Shown in pieces: positions 1-7,252 of a DNA stretch of 10,479 bases. The stretch lies in contig JAGFVZ010000031.1 of NCBI GenBank assembly GCA_017640265.1, forward strand, positions 1 to 10,479. Direction: 5' to 3'. Below the pieces are notes generated by a model, which was not told the DNA's origin, did not search any database, and saw only the letters and a list, made by a program, of their open reading frames with translations. Every line of letters begins with the position of its first letter. The stretch's first letter is position 1. The position numbers were made by a program, and so were the translations under genes. Origin of the DNA: Anoxypelagibacter denitrificans. Its GTDB lineage: Bacteria; Pseudomonadota; Alphaproteobacteria; Pelagibacterales; Pelagibacteraceae.

Positions 1-714
1 GATAGATTATTTTATTCTGCAAAAAGAATGGGCATAGTAATACCTTATAGTCCAAAAGAAATAAACACAGCCAGCAAAGAAATTGTTACAGTGCAAAAGA
101 TTAAAAATGGCTATGTAAGACCTGTCGTTTGGAGAGGAAGTGAAATGATGGCAATTTCTGCACAAAAGAACAAAATACATGTTGCAATAGCATCGTGGGA
201 ATGGGGATCCTATTTTGATCCAAATCTAAAATTGAAAGGAATTAAATTAAATATTTCTTCCTGGCGAAGACCTGCGCCAAATTCGGTTCCTTGGGATACT
301 AAAGCAGCTGGTCTTTATATGATTTGCACACTTTCTAAACATGAAGCAGAAAGCAAAGGATATACAGATTCTTTAATGTTAGACCATGAAGGAAATGTTG
401 CAGAAGCTACAGGTGCCAATATTTTTTTTAAAGACAAGTCAGGATCACTTCACACACCAACTCCAGATTCTTTTTTAGACGGAATAACAAGAAGGTGTGT
501 AATTGCCATTGCTAAGTCAAAAGGAATTAAGACAGTCGAAAGAAAAATTAAACCTGAAGAAATGTCAAACTTTGTAGGATGTTTTCTTACCGGAACAGCT
601 GCAGAAGTTACACCAGTGTCTCAAATAAATGAATTTAAATTTGAAGTATGTAATTTAATTCAAGACTTATCAAAAAGTTATCAAAATTTGGTTAGAAAAA
701 AGGTTGCAGCTTAA
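1..714 (+). CDS. ilvE: Branched-chain-amino-acid aminotransferase, 3' part (5' end outside window)
   Basis: PLP-dependent fold type IV aminotransferase that interconverts valine, leucine and isoleucine with their 2-oxo acids using glutamate/2-oxoglutarate, in the cytoplasm. The frame is open from base 1 (Asp-Arg-Leu-Phe-Tyr-Ser-Ala-Lys-Arg precedes the first internal Met at 28), so about 237 codons are visible and roughly 60-70 N-terminal residues are missing compared with the ~300-residue family. Visible marks are the PLP-binding lysine in DTKAAGLYM (codon 301-303), the following SKHEAESKGYTDSLMLD segment, EATGANIFF (the phosphate/carboxylate-binding region), DGITRR, and the C-terminal TGTAAEVTPV motif. 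The pattern is closer to IlvE than to D-amino-acid transaminase or aminodeoxychorismate lyase. The TAA stop at 712-714 overlaps the stop of the convergent methyltransferase gene. Nothing in the visible part looks broken. Confidence 0.93.
   Translation, partial: DRLFYSAKRMGIVIPYSPKEINTASKEIVTVQKIKNGYVRPVVWRGSEMMAISAQKNKIHVAIASWEWGSYFDPNLKLKGIKLNISSWRRPAPNSVPWDTKAAGLYMICTLSKHEAESKGYTDSLMLDHEGNVAEATGANIFFKDKSGSLHTPTPDSFLDGITRRCVIAIAKSKGIKTVERKIKPEEMSNFVGCFLTGTAAEVTPVSQINEFKFEVCNLIQDLSKSYQNLVRKKVAA
711..714. other. Shared TTAA stop of two convergent genes
   Basis: The palindrome TTAA supplies the TAA stop of ilvE on the plus strand (712-714) and the TAA stop of the methyltransferase gene on the minus strand (713-711). 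The two genes therefore overlap by four bases and leave no room for an intergenic terminator. An A-run at 695-701 and a T-run at 715-720 flank it, but they do not form a convincing GC-stemmed hairpin. Confidence 0.9.
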
Positions 715-1454
715 TTTTTTTCAGCTTTTACTAAAACGGACCAAGCTAAAAATCTCAAATATTTTGTCTTTAAAATCATCTTATCAATACCGCTAATAAA
801 ACGAAATAATTTAGAGTTTTCTGGTGATTTATAAAAAGGAAAAAAAATCAAAGTTAAAAAACCATAATATTTTGCCTCTACATTTTTGAACATGCTTTCG
901 ATTAACCTTATATCTTGAAATACCAACGGATGTTCATCGACAGATCTAGCTTTTGGAGTAAATTTTCTATAAATATTTATTATAGGGTTTGTTGCCATAG
1001 GCTCAGCAAAAAGCATTATCCCTCCTTTTTTTAGCATTCTGTTCAATTCTTTTAGAGATTTATTTAAATTTAAATGGTGAAGAATTCCCGAACCATAAAT
1101 TATATCAAAAGCATCTGAACTTAAATTAGAATTTTCACAATTTTCAACTCTATAATCTATTTTGTTTTCTTCTGATTTTATTTCACTTTTCGCCTTTTTA
1201 ATTGCTTCTTCTGAGATATCAATAGCAACTAATTTTTTAGGTTTAAAATTACTTACTTTCTCAGCAAAATTGCCTATTCCACATCCATAGTCCAAAACAT
1301 CTTTGGATTGAACTTTTGTTTTTAAAATATCAAAAAAATCTTCGTTTAGATTATATACAGCTTTGTAAAATTTATTTTGAAATCTTCTTTTATTTAAAAT
1401 ATGAAGCTCGTCATGAAACTCTTTTTCTCTTCTATTAATTTCAGATAAATCCAT
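711..1454 (-). CDS. Class I SAM-dependent methyltransferase, substrate unknown
   Basis: A 247-residue protein with the Rossmann-like fold of class I methyltransferases (Methyltransf_11/25 type). Motif I is VLDYGCGIGNFA at residues 53-64. The acidic residue closing strand 2, which binds the ribose of SAM, is in VAIDIS (Asp79). The post-motif strand is FDIIYGSGILHHL at 116-128, and the following LKKGGIMLFAEP at 141-152 is the usual strand 5 region. The C-terminal third (TPKAR...DEHPL near 166-176, then aromatic and hydrophobic stretches) presumably gives substrate specificity. I do not recognise the substrate: small molecules, quinones, lipids and glycans all remain possible. It is the last gene of the leftward cluster, three bases after pgsA, so it is probably co-transcribed with it. 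That hints at, but does not show, a lipid or envelope substrate. The ATG at 1454 is the only start consistent with this spacing; a GAGGA lies about 13 bases upstream, rather far for a Shine-Dalgarno site. Confidence 0.85.
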   Translation of the reverse strand: MDLSEINRREKEFHDELHILNKRRFQNKFYKAVYNLNEDFFDILKTKVQSKDVLDYGCGIGNFAEKVSNFKPKKLVAIDISEEAIKKAKSEIKSEENKIDYRVENCENSNLSSDAFDIIYGSGILHHLNLNKSLKELNRMLKKGGIMLFAEPMATNPIINIYRKFTPKARSVDEHPLVFQDIRLIESMFKNVEAKYYGFLTLIFFPFYKSPENSKLFRFISGIDKMILKTKYLRFLAWSVLVKAEKN

Positions 1455-1457
1455 AAC

Positions 1458-2042
1458 TCATTTCATTTCCTCATCGTTCATAGCACTATCTATGCCTTTT
1501 ACTAAATAATCATAAGCTGTATATAAAGTTAGGAACGCAGATAACCACAACAAAACTATGCCTATCGTTTGTGCATTGTAATCTTGAAAATTAATTAGTT
1601 TATTTCCAGTTTCTCCAGTCAACAATATAGCTATAGAAAACATTTGAATAAATGTTTTAAATTTTGCAAGATTAGAAACAGGCATACTAACCGCACTTTT
1701 AGCCAAAAATTCTCTAAGACCAGAAATTAAGATTTCTCTAGTGAGAATGATTATTGCAGCAATGACCTCATAATTTTTTATAATTCCATTCATTACCAGC
1801 AATACCAAAGCTGCTGCTACTAAAATTTTATCTGCAATAGGATCAAGAAGCTCACCTAATTTTGACTCTTCTTTGTAGAGTCTAGCCAATAGTCCATCCA
1901 AGAAATCAGTAAAGCTTGCTAAAACAAAAAGAAAAAAAGGGACTAAATCACCAACTATTCCCGGTATAAAGAACGACAATACAAAAATTGGAACAATTAT
2001 AATACGACCGATAGTTAAAATATTGGGTATTTTAATTTTCAT
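1458..2042 (-). CDS. pgsA: CDP-diacylglycerol--glycerol-3-phosphate 3-phosphatidyltransferase
   Basis: Integral inner-membrane enzyme that joins CDP-diacylglycerol and glycerol 3-phosphate to give phosphatidylglycerol phosphate, the committed step to phosphatidylglycerol and cardiolipin. The 194 residues match the usual PgsA length. The CDP-alcohol phosphatidyltransferase signature is complete: Asp46, Asp49-Gly50, Ala53-Arg54, Gly63, Asp67 and Asp71 in the D-x2-D-G-x2-A-R-x8-G-x3-D-x3-D order, with the aspartates binding metal and the cytidine diphosphate. The N-terminal NILTIGRI and the TREILISGLREF segment (101-112) are typical of PgsA rather than phosphatidylserine synthase. Several hydrophobic helices are evident (about 13-33, 34-45, 73-87, 92-107, 131-142, 158-176). 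It starts two bases after the uvrC stop and ends three bases before the methyltransferase start. A uvrC-pgsA pair is, to my knowledge, common in Alphaproteobacteria. No clear Shine-Dalgarno is seen, so translational coupling to uvrC is likely. Confidence 0.94.
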   Translation of the reverse strand: MKIKIPNILTIGRIIIVPIFVLSFFIPGIVGDLVPFFLFVLASFTDFLDGLLARLYKEESKLGELLDPIADKILVAAALVLLVMNGIIKNYEVIAAIIILTREILISGLREFLAKSAVSMPVSNLAKFKTFIQMFSIAILLTGETGNKLINFQDYNAQTIGIVLLWLSAFLTLYTAYDYLVKGIDSAMNDEEMK

Positions 2043-2044
2043 AA

Positions 2045-3883
2045 TTAGTTTTCATGAAAAAAATCATGAATTTTTTTTGCAACCTTTTCTTCAATTCCTT
2101 CAACAGATTTTAAATCTTTAAAACTTGCAGCCTCAACTAATTTTGCAGAACCAAAGTGATTTAGCAAGGCTCTTTTTCTATTTTTTCCAATTCCTGATAT
2201 TTGATCAAGAAGAGATTTACTGAGACCCTTTCTCCTTTTTATTCTATGAGCACTTAAAGCAAATCTGTGTGCCTCATCTCTTAATCTTTGAAGAAAGAAT
2301 AGGGTAGGATCATTTTTTTTAAACTTAATAACTTTTCCTTCATGAAAAAAAGTTTCGTCTCCAGCATTTCTATTTTTGCCTTTTGCAATTGCAATTATTG
2401 GCAATTCATGAAGGCCCAAATCATTGAGAGTTTCTCTGCTCACTGAATATTGTCCTTTACCACCATCAATTAAAATCAAGTCAGGCAAACTCAAGCTATT
2501 TTTTTCATCTTTAAGAACTCTTAAAAATCTTCTTTTTAGAATCTCTTTCATCATTCCATAATCGTCACCCTTAATTACATCAGACTTAATATTAAATTTT
2601 CGATACCTCTTTTTTATAAAACCCTCTCTTCCAAATGAAATTAGAGCACCAACAGAATCTGACCCTTGGATATGACTGTTGTCGTAAACTTCTAGCAGGC
2701 TTATATTAGAATTTAATAAAAATTTATCTGAAAGATTGTCAATTAATCTTGAATTACTTTCTGTCTCTAAAATTTTTTGTGCTAGTGCTTGTTTTGCATT
2801 TTTTTCGGCCAATTCTGATATAATTTTTTCGTCACGCGTTTTAGCCTCTTTGATTATTATTTCTTTTTTTTCTCGTTTTGAAAAAGCTGTTTCTAGTAAT
2901 TTTTTATCGTCTACATCAGAATTTAAAAGGATGAGTTTTGGAACACTTTTGTTTTCATAAAATTGATTAATAAATGAATATAAAATTTTATTTATTTTTT
3001 CGTCAGAATCATGTTTAGGAAAATATGCTTGATTTCCCCAATTTTGTTTAGATCTAAAAAAGAAAATCTGAACACATGTTTTTCCAGACTCTTTAAAGAT
3101 TGAAATTACATCTGCCTCTTTTAAATTTGTTTGATTTATCCTTTGAGAAGATTGAATTTGAGTTAATGCCTTAATTTTATCTCTTGTAATTGCAGCTTTT
3201 TCATAATCTAGTTCCTTGCTAGCTTTTTCCATTTCCTTAGATAAATTTTTTTGAACTCTTTGTGATTTGCCGGAAATAAAATCTACTGCATCTTCCACTA
3301 AATTTTTATAACTTTTTTCGCTAATATAACTTACACAAGGTCCGGCACATCTTTTAATTTGGTATAAAATACAAGGACGTTCCCTATTTTTAAAAACAGT
3401 ATCATCACAGACTCGTAACAAAAAAATCTTTTGTAATATTTTTATTGTCCAATTTGCCGAACCAATCGATGCGAAAGGTCCAAAATAATAACCATCTCTA
3501 TTTCTTTTACCTCTTAACTTAGTTAGTTGTGGCCATTTGTCTTTGTAGCCAATAAAAATATAGGGAAAAGATTTATCATCTCTTAAAAGAATATTGAATT
3601 TGGGTTTAAATTTTTTAATTAAATTTGCTTCTAAAAGTAGCGCTTCTACTTCGTTACTCGTTGTTACTATTTCTAAATTATTTGTTAACGCCAACATTCT
3701 TTCAGTTCTTATTGGAAGATTTTTATTTTGTGCGTAACTTTTGAGACGGTTTGGAAGATTTTTTGCTTTGCCGACATAAAGTACCTGATCTTTTTTATCA
3801 AGCATTCTATAAACGCCCGGACTATTTGAAACTAATGGAATTTTTTTTCTAATTAATTCTTTGCCAATATCAAGATCTCTCAT
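2045..3883 (-). CDS. uvrC: Excinuclease ABC subunit C
   Basis: Nuclease subunit of nucleotide excision repair; it binds the UvrB-DNA complex and cuts on both sides of the lesion. Residues below are numbered from this ATG. The GIY-YIG domain has GVY at 23-25, YVG at 36-38 and a conserved Arg at 46, with glutamates in NEVEALLLEANLIK. Cysteines at 159, 171, 179 and 183 have the 12-8-4 spacing of the iron-sulfur site described for E. coli UvrC. The UVR motif that contacts UvrB is near 215-240. The C-terminal RNase H-like nuclease has Asp in EVYDNSH, GDDYGMM, Asp in LILIDGGKGQ and His in RDEAHRF. Two helix-hairpin-helix motifs (ISGIGKNRK, VEGIEEKV) close the protein at normal length (612 residues). 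An in-frame GTG six bases upstream (3889) is an alternative start. I prefer the ATG because a purine-rich AGAAG sits five bases before it. The 5' end overlaps folB by 14 bases. Confidence 0.96.
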   Translation of the reverse strand: MRDLDIGKELIRKKIPLVSNSPGVYRMLDKKDQVLYVGKAKNLPNRLKSYAQNKNLPIRTERMLALTNNLEIVTTSNEVEALLLEANLIKKFKPKFNILLRDDKSFPYIFIGYKDKWPQLTKLRGKRNRDGYYFGPFASIGSANWTIKILQKIFLLRVCDDTVFKNRERPCILYQIKRCAGPCVSYISEKSYKNLVEDAVDFISGKSQRVQKNLSKEMEKASKELDYEKAAITRDKIKALTQIQSSQRINQTNLKEADVISIFKESGKTCVQIFFFRSKQNWGNQAYFPKHDSDEKINKILYSFINQFYENKSVPKLILLNSDVDDKKLLETAFSKREKKEIIIKEAKTRDEKIISELAEKNAKQALAQKILETESNSRLIDNLSDKFLLNSNISLLEVYDNSHIQGSDSVGALISFGREGFIKKRYRKFNIKSDVIKGDDYGMMKEILKRRFLRVLKDEKNSLSLPDLILIDGGKGQYSVSRETLNDLGLHELPIIAIAKGKNRNAGDETFFHEGKVIKFKKNDPTLFFLQRLRDEAHRFALSAHRIKRRKGLSKSLLDQISGIGKNRKRALLNHFGSAKLVEAASFKDLKSVEGIEEKVAKKIHDFFHEN

Positions 3884-4292
3884 AATCACTTCTACTTTTA
3901 AAAATCTCCACTCCGGCAGAACTAGCGTTTTTTATAGCATCTGGTTTTTCAATCTTTATTTTTACAGAGCTTATTCTTTTATCTTTAAATATTTCTACAA
4001 AAGAATCTTCAGCTAAGCTTTCTAAAAAATTATATTTTTTATTTTTAACTAAATTTTTAAGTTTTTTTGTGATTTTTTCATAATTTATAATACTTCTCAA
4101 ATCTTTTTCATTCGGAAGAGTATTTTGATTAACATTAATTACTATATTAAATTTTATTTTTTGTTTTTTTGTTTTTTCATGATCATGCATGCCTATTATT
4201 TCATGAATAATAAAATCTTTAATAAATATAGTTCTTTTTGTAGTATTTTTTGCTGGTTTTAATTCTATAATTTTAAAATTATTCTTTTTCAC
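3870..4292 (-). CDS. folB: Dihydroneopterin aldolase (GTG start)
   Basis: Cleaves 7,8-dihydroneopterin to 6-hydroxymethyl-7,8-dihydropterin and glycolaldehyde in tetrahydrofolate synthesis; the family usually forms octamers in the cytoplasm. The conserved domain starts at RTIFIKDFIIHEIIG (residue 20). Active-site residues can be placed from memory of the S. aureus enzyme (Glu22, Tyr54, Glu74, Lys100): here Glu39 in GMHDHE, Tyr71 in INYE, Glu91 in FLESLAE and Lys116 in EKPDAI, at nearly identical spacing. At 140 residues it is about 20 longer than typical. The extra residues are a Lys-rich N-terminus before the domain, and no Met lies between the GTG and Met35, so GTG at 4292 is the best start. 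GGTGA lies six bases upstream as a weak ribosome site. It overlaps the SDR gene upstream and uvrC downstream by 14 bases each, which strongly suggests translational coupling. The enzyme could also have epimerase activity, as in some homologues. Confidence 0.88.
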   Translation of the reverse strand: MKKNNFKIIELKPAKNTTKRTIFIKDFIIHEIIGMHDHEKTKKQKIKFNIVINVNQNTLPNEKDLRSIINYEKITKKLKNLVKNKKYNFLESLAEDSFVEIFKDKRISSVKIKIEKPDAIKNASSAGVEIFKSRSDYERS

Positions 4293-5067
4293 TTTTTTTC
4301 ACCCATGATAAATTTTGCCCGCTATCAACAGCTACAACCTGACCTGTTATAGAATCATTATTGATTAAATATTCTACGGTGTCACAAAGGTCTTTTACAA
4401 GAACAACTTTTTTAAGCAAAGTAGATTTTATCTGTTTGTTAAAATGTTTATCGGATTGTCTTTTACTTTTTATTATTGGTCCCGGAGCTATCCCATTAAC
4501 TTTTATGCTAGGAGCCAATCTCATTGCCATAGTCTTTGTTAAAGTATATAAAGCGCTTTTGCTAAGAGTGTATGACATAAAAATAGGTGTAAGCTTAAAT
4601 ATTCTTTGGTCAATAATATTAATAATATTTGAGATAGTTTTTTTTGAAGTTTGTTTTGCAAACTGTTTAGTTAAAATTGTTGGTGCAAGAAGGTTAGTAT
4701 TTAAATGATCGTTCCATCTTTTAATTGTAAAATTAGAAATATCATCTTTTTCGAATAATGCAGCGTTGTTTATAAGACAATCAATCGTTCCTAGCTGCTT
4801 TTTTGCACGTGGGATAATTTTTTCAACTTGTTTTGCACTTTTTAGATCAGCTTTAATTAAAGCCACTTTACTCCACAAAAATGGAATTTCATCTCTAGCA
4901 TAAGAACTCCAATTTGGTTCGATAATTTTTTTAAGCTTTTTAGCTTTTGAAGATGATTTAAAATAGTGAAGCGCAATATTCCATCCTTTTTTGGAAAAGT
5001 GTAGTGCTATTTCTCTTCCAATTCTATTTGCTCCACCAGTAATTAATAAGTTTTTTTTCGCTTGCAT
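4279..5067 (-). CDS. Short-chain dehydrogenase of pteridine reductase (PTR1/FolM) type
   Basis: NADPH-dependent reductase of the SDR superfamily (262 residues), probably acting on a dihydropterin or dihydrofolate. Three features separate it from ordinary SDRs. The cofactor loop reads TGGANRIG (10-17), with Arg15 where most SDRs have Gly, as in PTR1 and FolM. LHYFKS (33-38) resembles the LHYxRS NADPH-phosphate motif of PTR1. The usual catalytic Ser is replaced by Asp153 (NIIDQR), 13 residues before Tyr166 of the YxxxK motif (Lys170), the same spacing as the Asp-Tyr-Lys triad of PTR1. NNAALF (100-105) and the NGIAPGPI loop (191-198) are normal SDR elements. Residues about 50-66 form an extra loop before the ADL strand, longer than I expect in the family. 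It overlaps folB by 14 bases, which supports a folate or pterin role. Whether it reduces dihydrofolate, dihydromonapterin or something else cannot be decided here. It starts six bases after uvrB. Confidence 0.82.
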   Translation of the reverse strand: MQAKKNLLITGGANRIGREIALHFSKKGWNIALHYFKSSSKAKKLKKIIEPNWSSYARDEIPFLWSKVALIKADLKSAKQVEKIIPRAKKQLGTIDCLINNAALFEKDDISNFTIKRWNDHLNTNLLAPTILTKQFAKQTSKKTISNIINIIDQRIFKLTPIFMSYTLSKSALYTLTKTMAMRLAPSIKVNGIAPGPIIKSKRQSDKHFNKQIKSTLLKKVVLVKDLCDTVEYLINNDSITGQVVAVDSGQNLSWVKKSEKE

Positions 5068-5073
5068 TTAATA

Positions 5074-7224
5074 TTAACGCTTTCTTTTCGGTCTTGTTCC
5101 GGGCATTCCCATAGTTGATCTTCCCTTAGGATAAACTTTTTTATTGGGATTGTATTGGGTTATTTTTGGATTTAAATTTATCTCCAATTCATTTGCTTCT
5201 AGTTTTCTTATTTCATCTCGGATTTTAGCAGCCTCTTCGAATTCTAAATTGGCAGCGGCTTCTTTCATTTTTTTATTTAATTCTTTTAGATATTTTTTTA
5301 AATTTCCACCGACATTTGATCCTTCATTTATTTTGACATAGTCTTTTTCATAAACAGATTCTAAAATATCATTAATTTCTTTTTTGATGGACTCAGCACT
5401 AATATTATTTTTTTTATTGTACTCAAGCTGTTTCTGCCTTCTACGATCGGTTTCTTTGATTGCTTTATCGATACTTTTTGTAACTTTATCTGCATAAAGT
5501 ATTACTTTCCCGTCGATATTTCTTGCTGCTCTACCAATAGTTTGGATTAAAGATGTTTCAGATCTTAAAAATCCTTCTTTATCAGCATCTAAAATTGCTA
5601 CTAAAGCACATTCTGGAATATCCAAGCCTTCTCTAAGAAGATTAATTCCAACTAAAATATCAAACACGCCCATTCTTAAATCACGAATGATTTCAATTCT
5701 TTCTAATGTATCTATGTCCGAATGCATATATCTCACCTTAAGTCCGTTTTCATGAAGATATTCTGTTAAATCTTCCGCCATTTTTTTTGTAAGGGTGGTA
5801 ACTAAAATTCGATAACTTTCATCAATTATTTTCTTTGACTCATGCAATAGATCATCAACTTGAGTTTTTGCAGGTCTAATTTCTACTTTTGGATCAATTA
5901 AACCCGTAGGTCTAATAATCTGATCAATATATTTATTTTGTGTTTGTTTAAGTTCCCAAGGTCCAGGCGTAGCTGAAACAAAGACAGTTTGAGTTCTCAT
6001 TGCATCCCACTCTTCAAATTTAAGAGGACGATTATCCATACAGGAAGGCAATCTAAACCCATATTCTGCAAGAGTTTTTTTTCTTGTATGATCTCCTTTG
6101 TACATTCCATTTAGCTGAGGCACGGTTACGTGACTTTCATCTACAAATACAATTGTATTATCTGGAAAATATTCAAAAAGAGTAGGAGGTGGCTCACCCT
6201 GTTTTCTGCCAGATAAAAAACGAGAATAATTTTCAATTCCAGCACATGTGCCAGTAGCTTCTATCATCTCCAAATCAAATTTAGTTCTTTCTCTTAATCT
6301 TTGTGCTTCAAGAAGTTTGTTTTCACTTTTGTGCTTTTCTAATGTTTTTTCTAACTCTTTTTTAATTTCTTTTATGGCCTGGTCCATGGTCGGTTTTGGC
6401 GTAATGTAGTGGCTGTTTGCATATAACTTTATAATTTCAAAATTATTTGTTTTGTCCCCAGTTAGAGGATCAAATTCTTCAATTTTTTCGAGTTTATTTC
6501 CAAACAAACTTAATCTCCACGCTCTATCTTCTAAATGAGAAGGAAAAATTTCTAAACTCTCACCTCTAACTCTAAAAGTTCCTCTAAAAAAGTTCTGGTC
6601 ATTTCTTTTGTACTGTAGATTAACAAAAGTTTTTATGATCTCATCTCTATTGTAATCGTAGTTCTTTTTTAATGTTAAAGTCATTTTGCTGTATGCTTCT
6701 ACTGATCCCAAACCATAAATGCATGATACACTTGCAACAATTATTACATCATCTCTTTCGAGTAGAGATCTAGTAGCTGAGTGACGCATTCGATCTATTT
6801 GTTCGTTTATTGAAGCTTCTTTTTCAATATATGTATCTGATCTTGGTACATATGCTTCTGGAATATAATAGTCATAATATGAAACAAAATATTCAATAGC
6901 ATTTTCTGGAAAAAAACTTTTCATCTCGCCGTATAATTGTGCTGCCAAAGTTTTATTAGGAGCAAGTATAAGTGCCGGTCGATTTGCCGCTTCAATAACC
7001 TTTGCCATTGTAAAGGTCTTGCCTGATCCAGTCACTCCCAATAAAACTTGCTCATTTTTTTTATCCTTTAAATTTGTAAGTATTTTTTTGATTGCCTCAG
7101 GTTGATCTCCAGAAGGCTTAAAACTACTTTTTATTTTGAATTTGATACCGCCTTCTAATTTTTTTTTAACCAAAGCATTATTGGCCTCTAAATCGGCTAT
7201 TTTTTCTTGATAAGTATTCTGCAT
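5074..7224 (-). CDS. uvrB: Excinuclease ABC subunit B
   Basis: Damage-verifying helicase-like subunit of nucleotide excision repair: loaded by UvrA, it opens the helix at the lesion and recruits UvrC. The 716-residue protein shows Walker A GVTGSGKT (63-70), the beta-hairpin region YYDYYIPEAYVPRSDTYIEK (117-136) that clamps DNA, the YGLGS motif (170-174), Walker B DESH (362-365), helicase motif III SATP (417-420), motif V (about 526-535) and QTIGRAARN (561-569). The C-terminal UVR motif that binds UvrC is near 645-678. It ends in a short basic tail. About 30 residues precede the conserved SSFKPSGDQPEAI; such extensions are usual in Alphaproteobacteria. The ATG at 7224 is the first gene of the leftward cluster and has no Shine-Dalgarno. 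A probable promoter lies just upstream. No alphaproteobacterial LexA box (GTTC-N7-GTTC) is seen, so SOS control is not supported. Confidence 0.97.
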   Translation of the reverse strand: MQNTYQEKIADLEANNALVKKKLEGGIKFKIKSSFKPSGDQPEAIKKILTNLKDKKNEQVLLGVTGSGKTFTMAKVIEAANRPALILAPNKTLAAQLYGEMKSFFPENAIEYFVSYYDYYIPEAYVPRSDTYIEKEASINEQIDRMRHSATRSLLERDDVIIVASVSCIYGLGSVEAYSKMTLTLKKNYDYNRDEIIKTFVNLQYKRNDQNFFRGTFRVRGESLEIFPSHLEDRAWRLSLFGNKLEKIEEFDPLTGDKTNNFEIIKLYANSHYITPKPTMDQAIKEIKKELEKTLEKHKSENKLLEAQRLRERTKFDLEMIEATGTCAGIENYSRFLSGRKQGEPPPTLFEYFPDNTIVFVDESHVTVPQLNGMYKGDHTRKKTLAEYGFRLPSCMDNRPLKFEEWDAMRTQTVFVSATPGPWELKQTQNKYIDQIIRPTGLIDPKVEIRPAKTQVDDLLHESKKIIDESYRILVTTLTKKMAEDLTEYLHENGLKVRYMHSDIDTLERIEIIRDLRMGVFDILVGINLLREGLDIPECALVAILDADKEGFLRSETSLIQTIGRAARNIDGKVILYADKVTKSIDKAIKETDRRRQKQLEYNKKNNISAESIKKEINDILESVYEKDYVKINEGSNVGGNLKKYLKELNKKMKEAAANLEFEEAAKIRDEIRKLEANELEINLNPKITQYNPNKKVYPKGRSTMGMPGTRPKRKR

Positions 7225-7252
7225 TTTGTGTTAATAATTAACAAAATATTAT
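7207..7252 (+). promoter_or_regulatory. Possible aspC promoter region
   Basis: Upstream of aspC, TTGATA (7207-7212, inside the start of uvrB) matches the -35 consensus at five of six bases, but the best -10 match in range, AATAAT (7233-7238), is 20 bases away. A second -10 candidate, TATTAT (7247-7252), has only a poor -35 and would start the RNA one or two bases before the ATG. The region must contain the aspC promoter, because uvrB is divergent, but the exact boxes are uncertain. Confidence 0.3.
7229..7243. promoter_or_regulatory. Inverted repeat TGTTAA-TAA-TTAACA in the uvrB/aspC spacer
   Basis: The 15-base sequence TGTTAATAATTAACA has perfect 6-base arms around a 3-base centre. It fills the middle of the only sizeable spacer beside uvrB. 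It would span the predicted start of the uvrB transcript and its short leader, so it could be an operator for a dimeric regulator. In a sequence this AT-rich, a 6-base-arm palindrome can also arise by chance. Confidence 0.3.

Noticed and set aside
695..720. A-run and T-run around the ilvE stop, as a possible bidirectional terminator
   Set aside because: The pairing is mostly A-T with a broken stem and almost no GC pairs, so a stable hairpin is unlikely; such runs are common at this base composition.
2736..2960. A 74-codon open frame on the plus strand opposite uvrC
   Set aside because: It lies wholly inside uvrC and shows no recognisable motif; Ser/Phe-rich composition is typical of antisense of Lys/Glu-rich genes.
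3884..3889. GTG start for uvrC at 3889, two codons upstream of the ATG
   Set aside because: Possible, but the ATG at 3883 is a stronger start codon with a purine-rich stretch five bases ahead; the difference is only two residues.
4361..4708. A 115-codon open frame on the plus strand opposite the SDR gene
   Set aside because: It is antisense to a well-supported gene with complete SDR motifs, has no start signal, and its hydrophobic look follows from the complementary codons.
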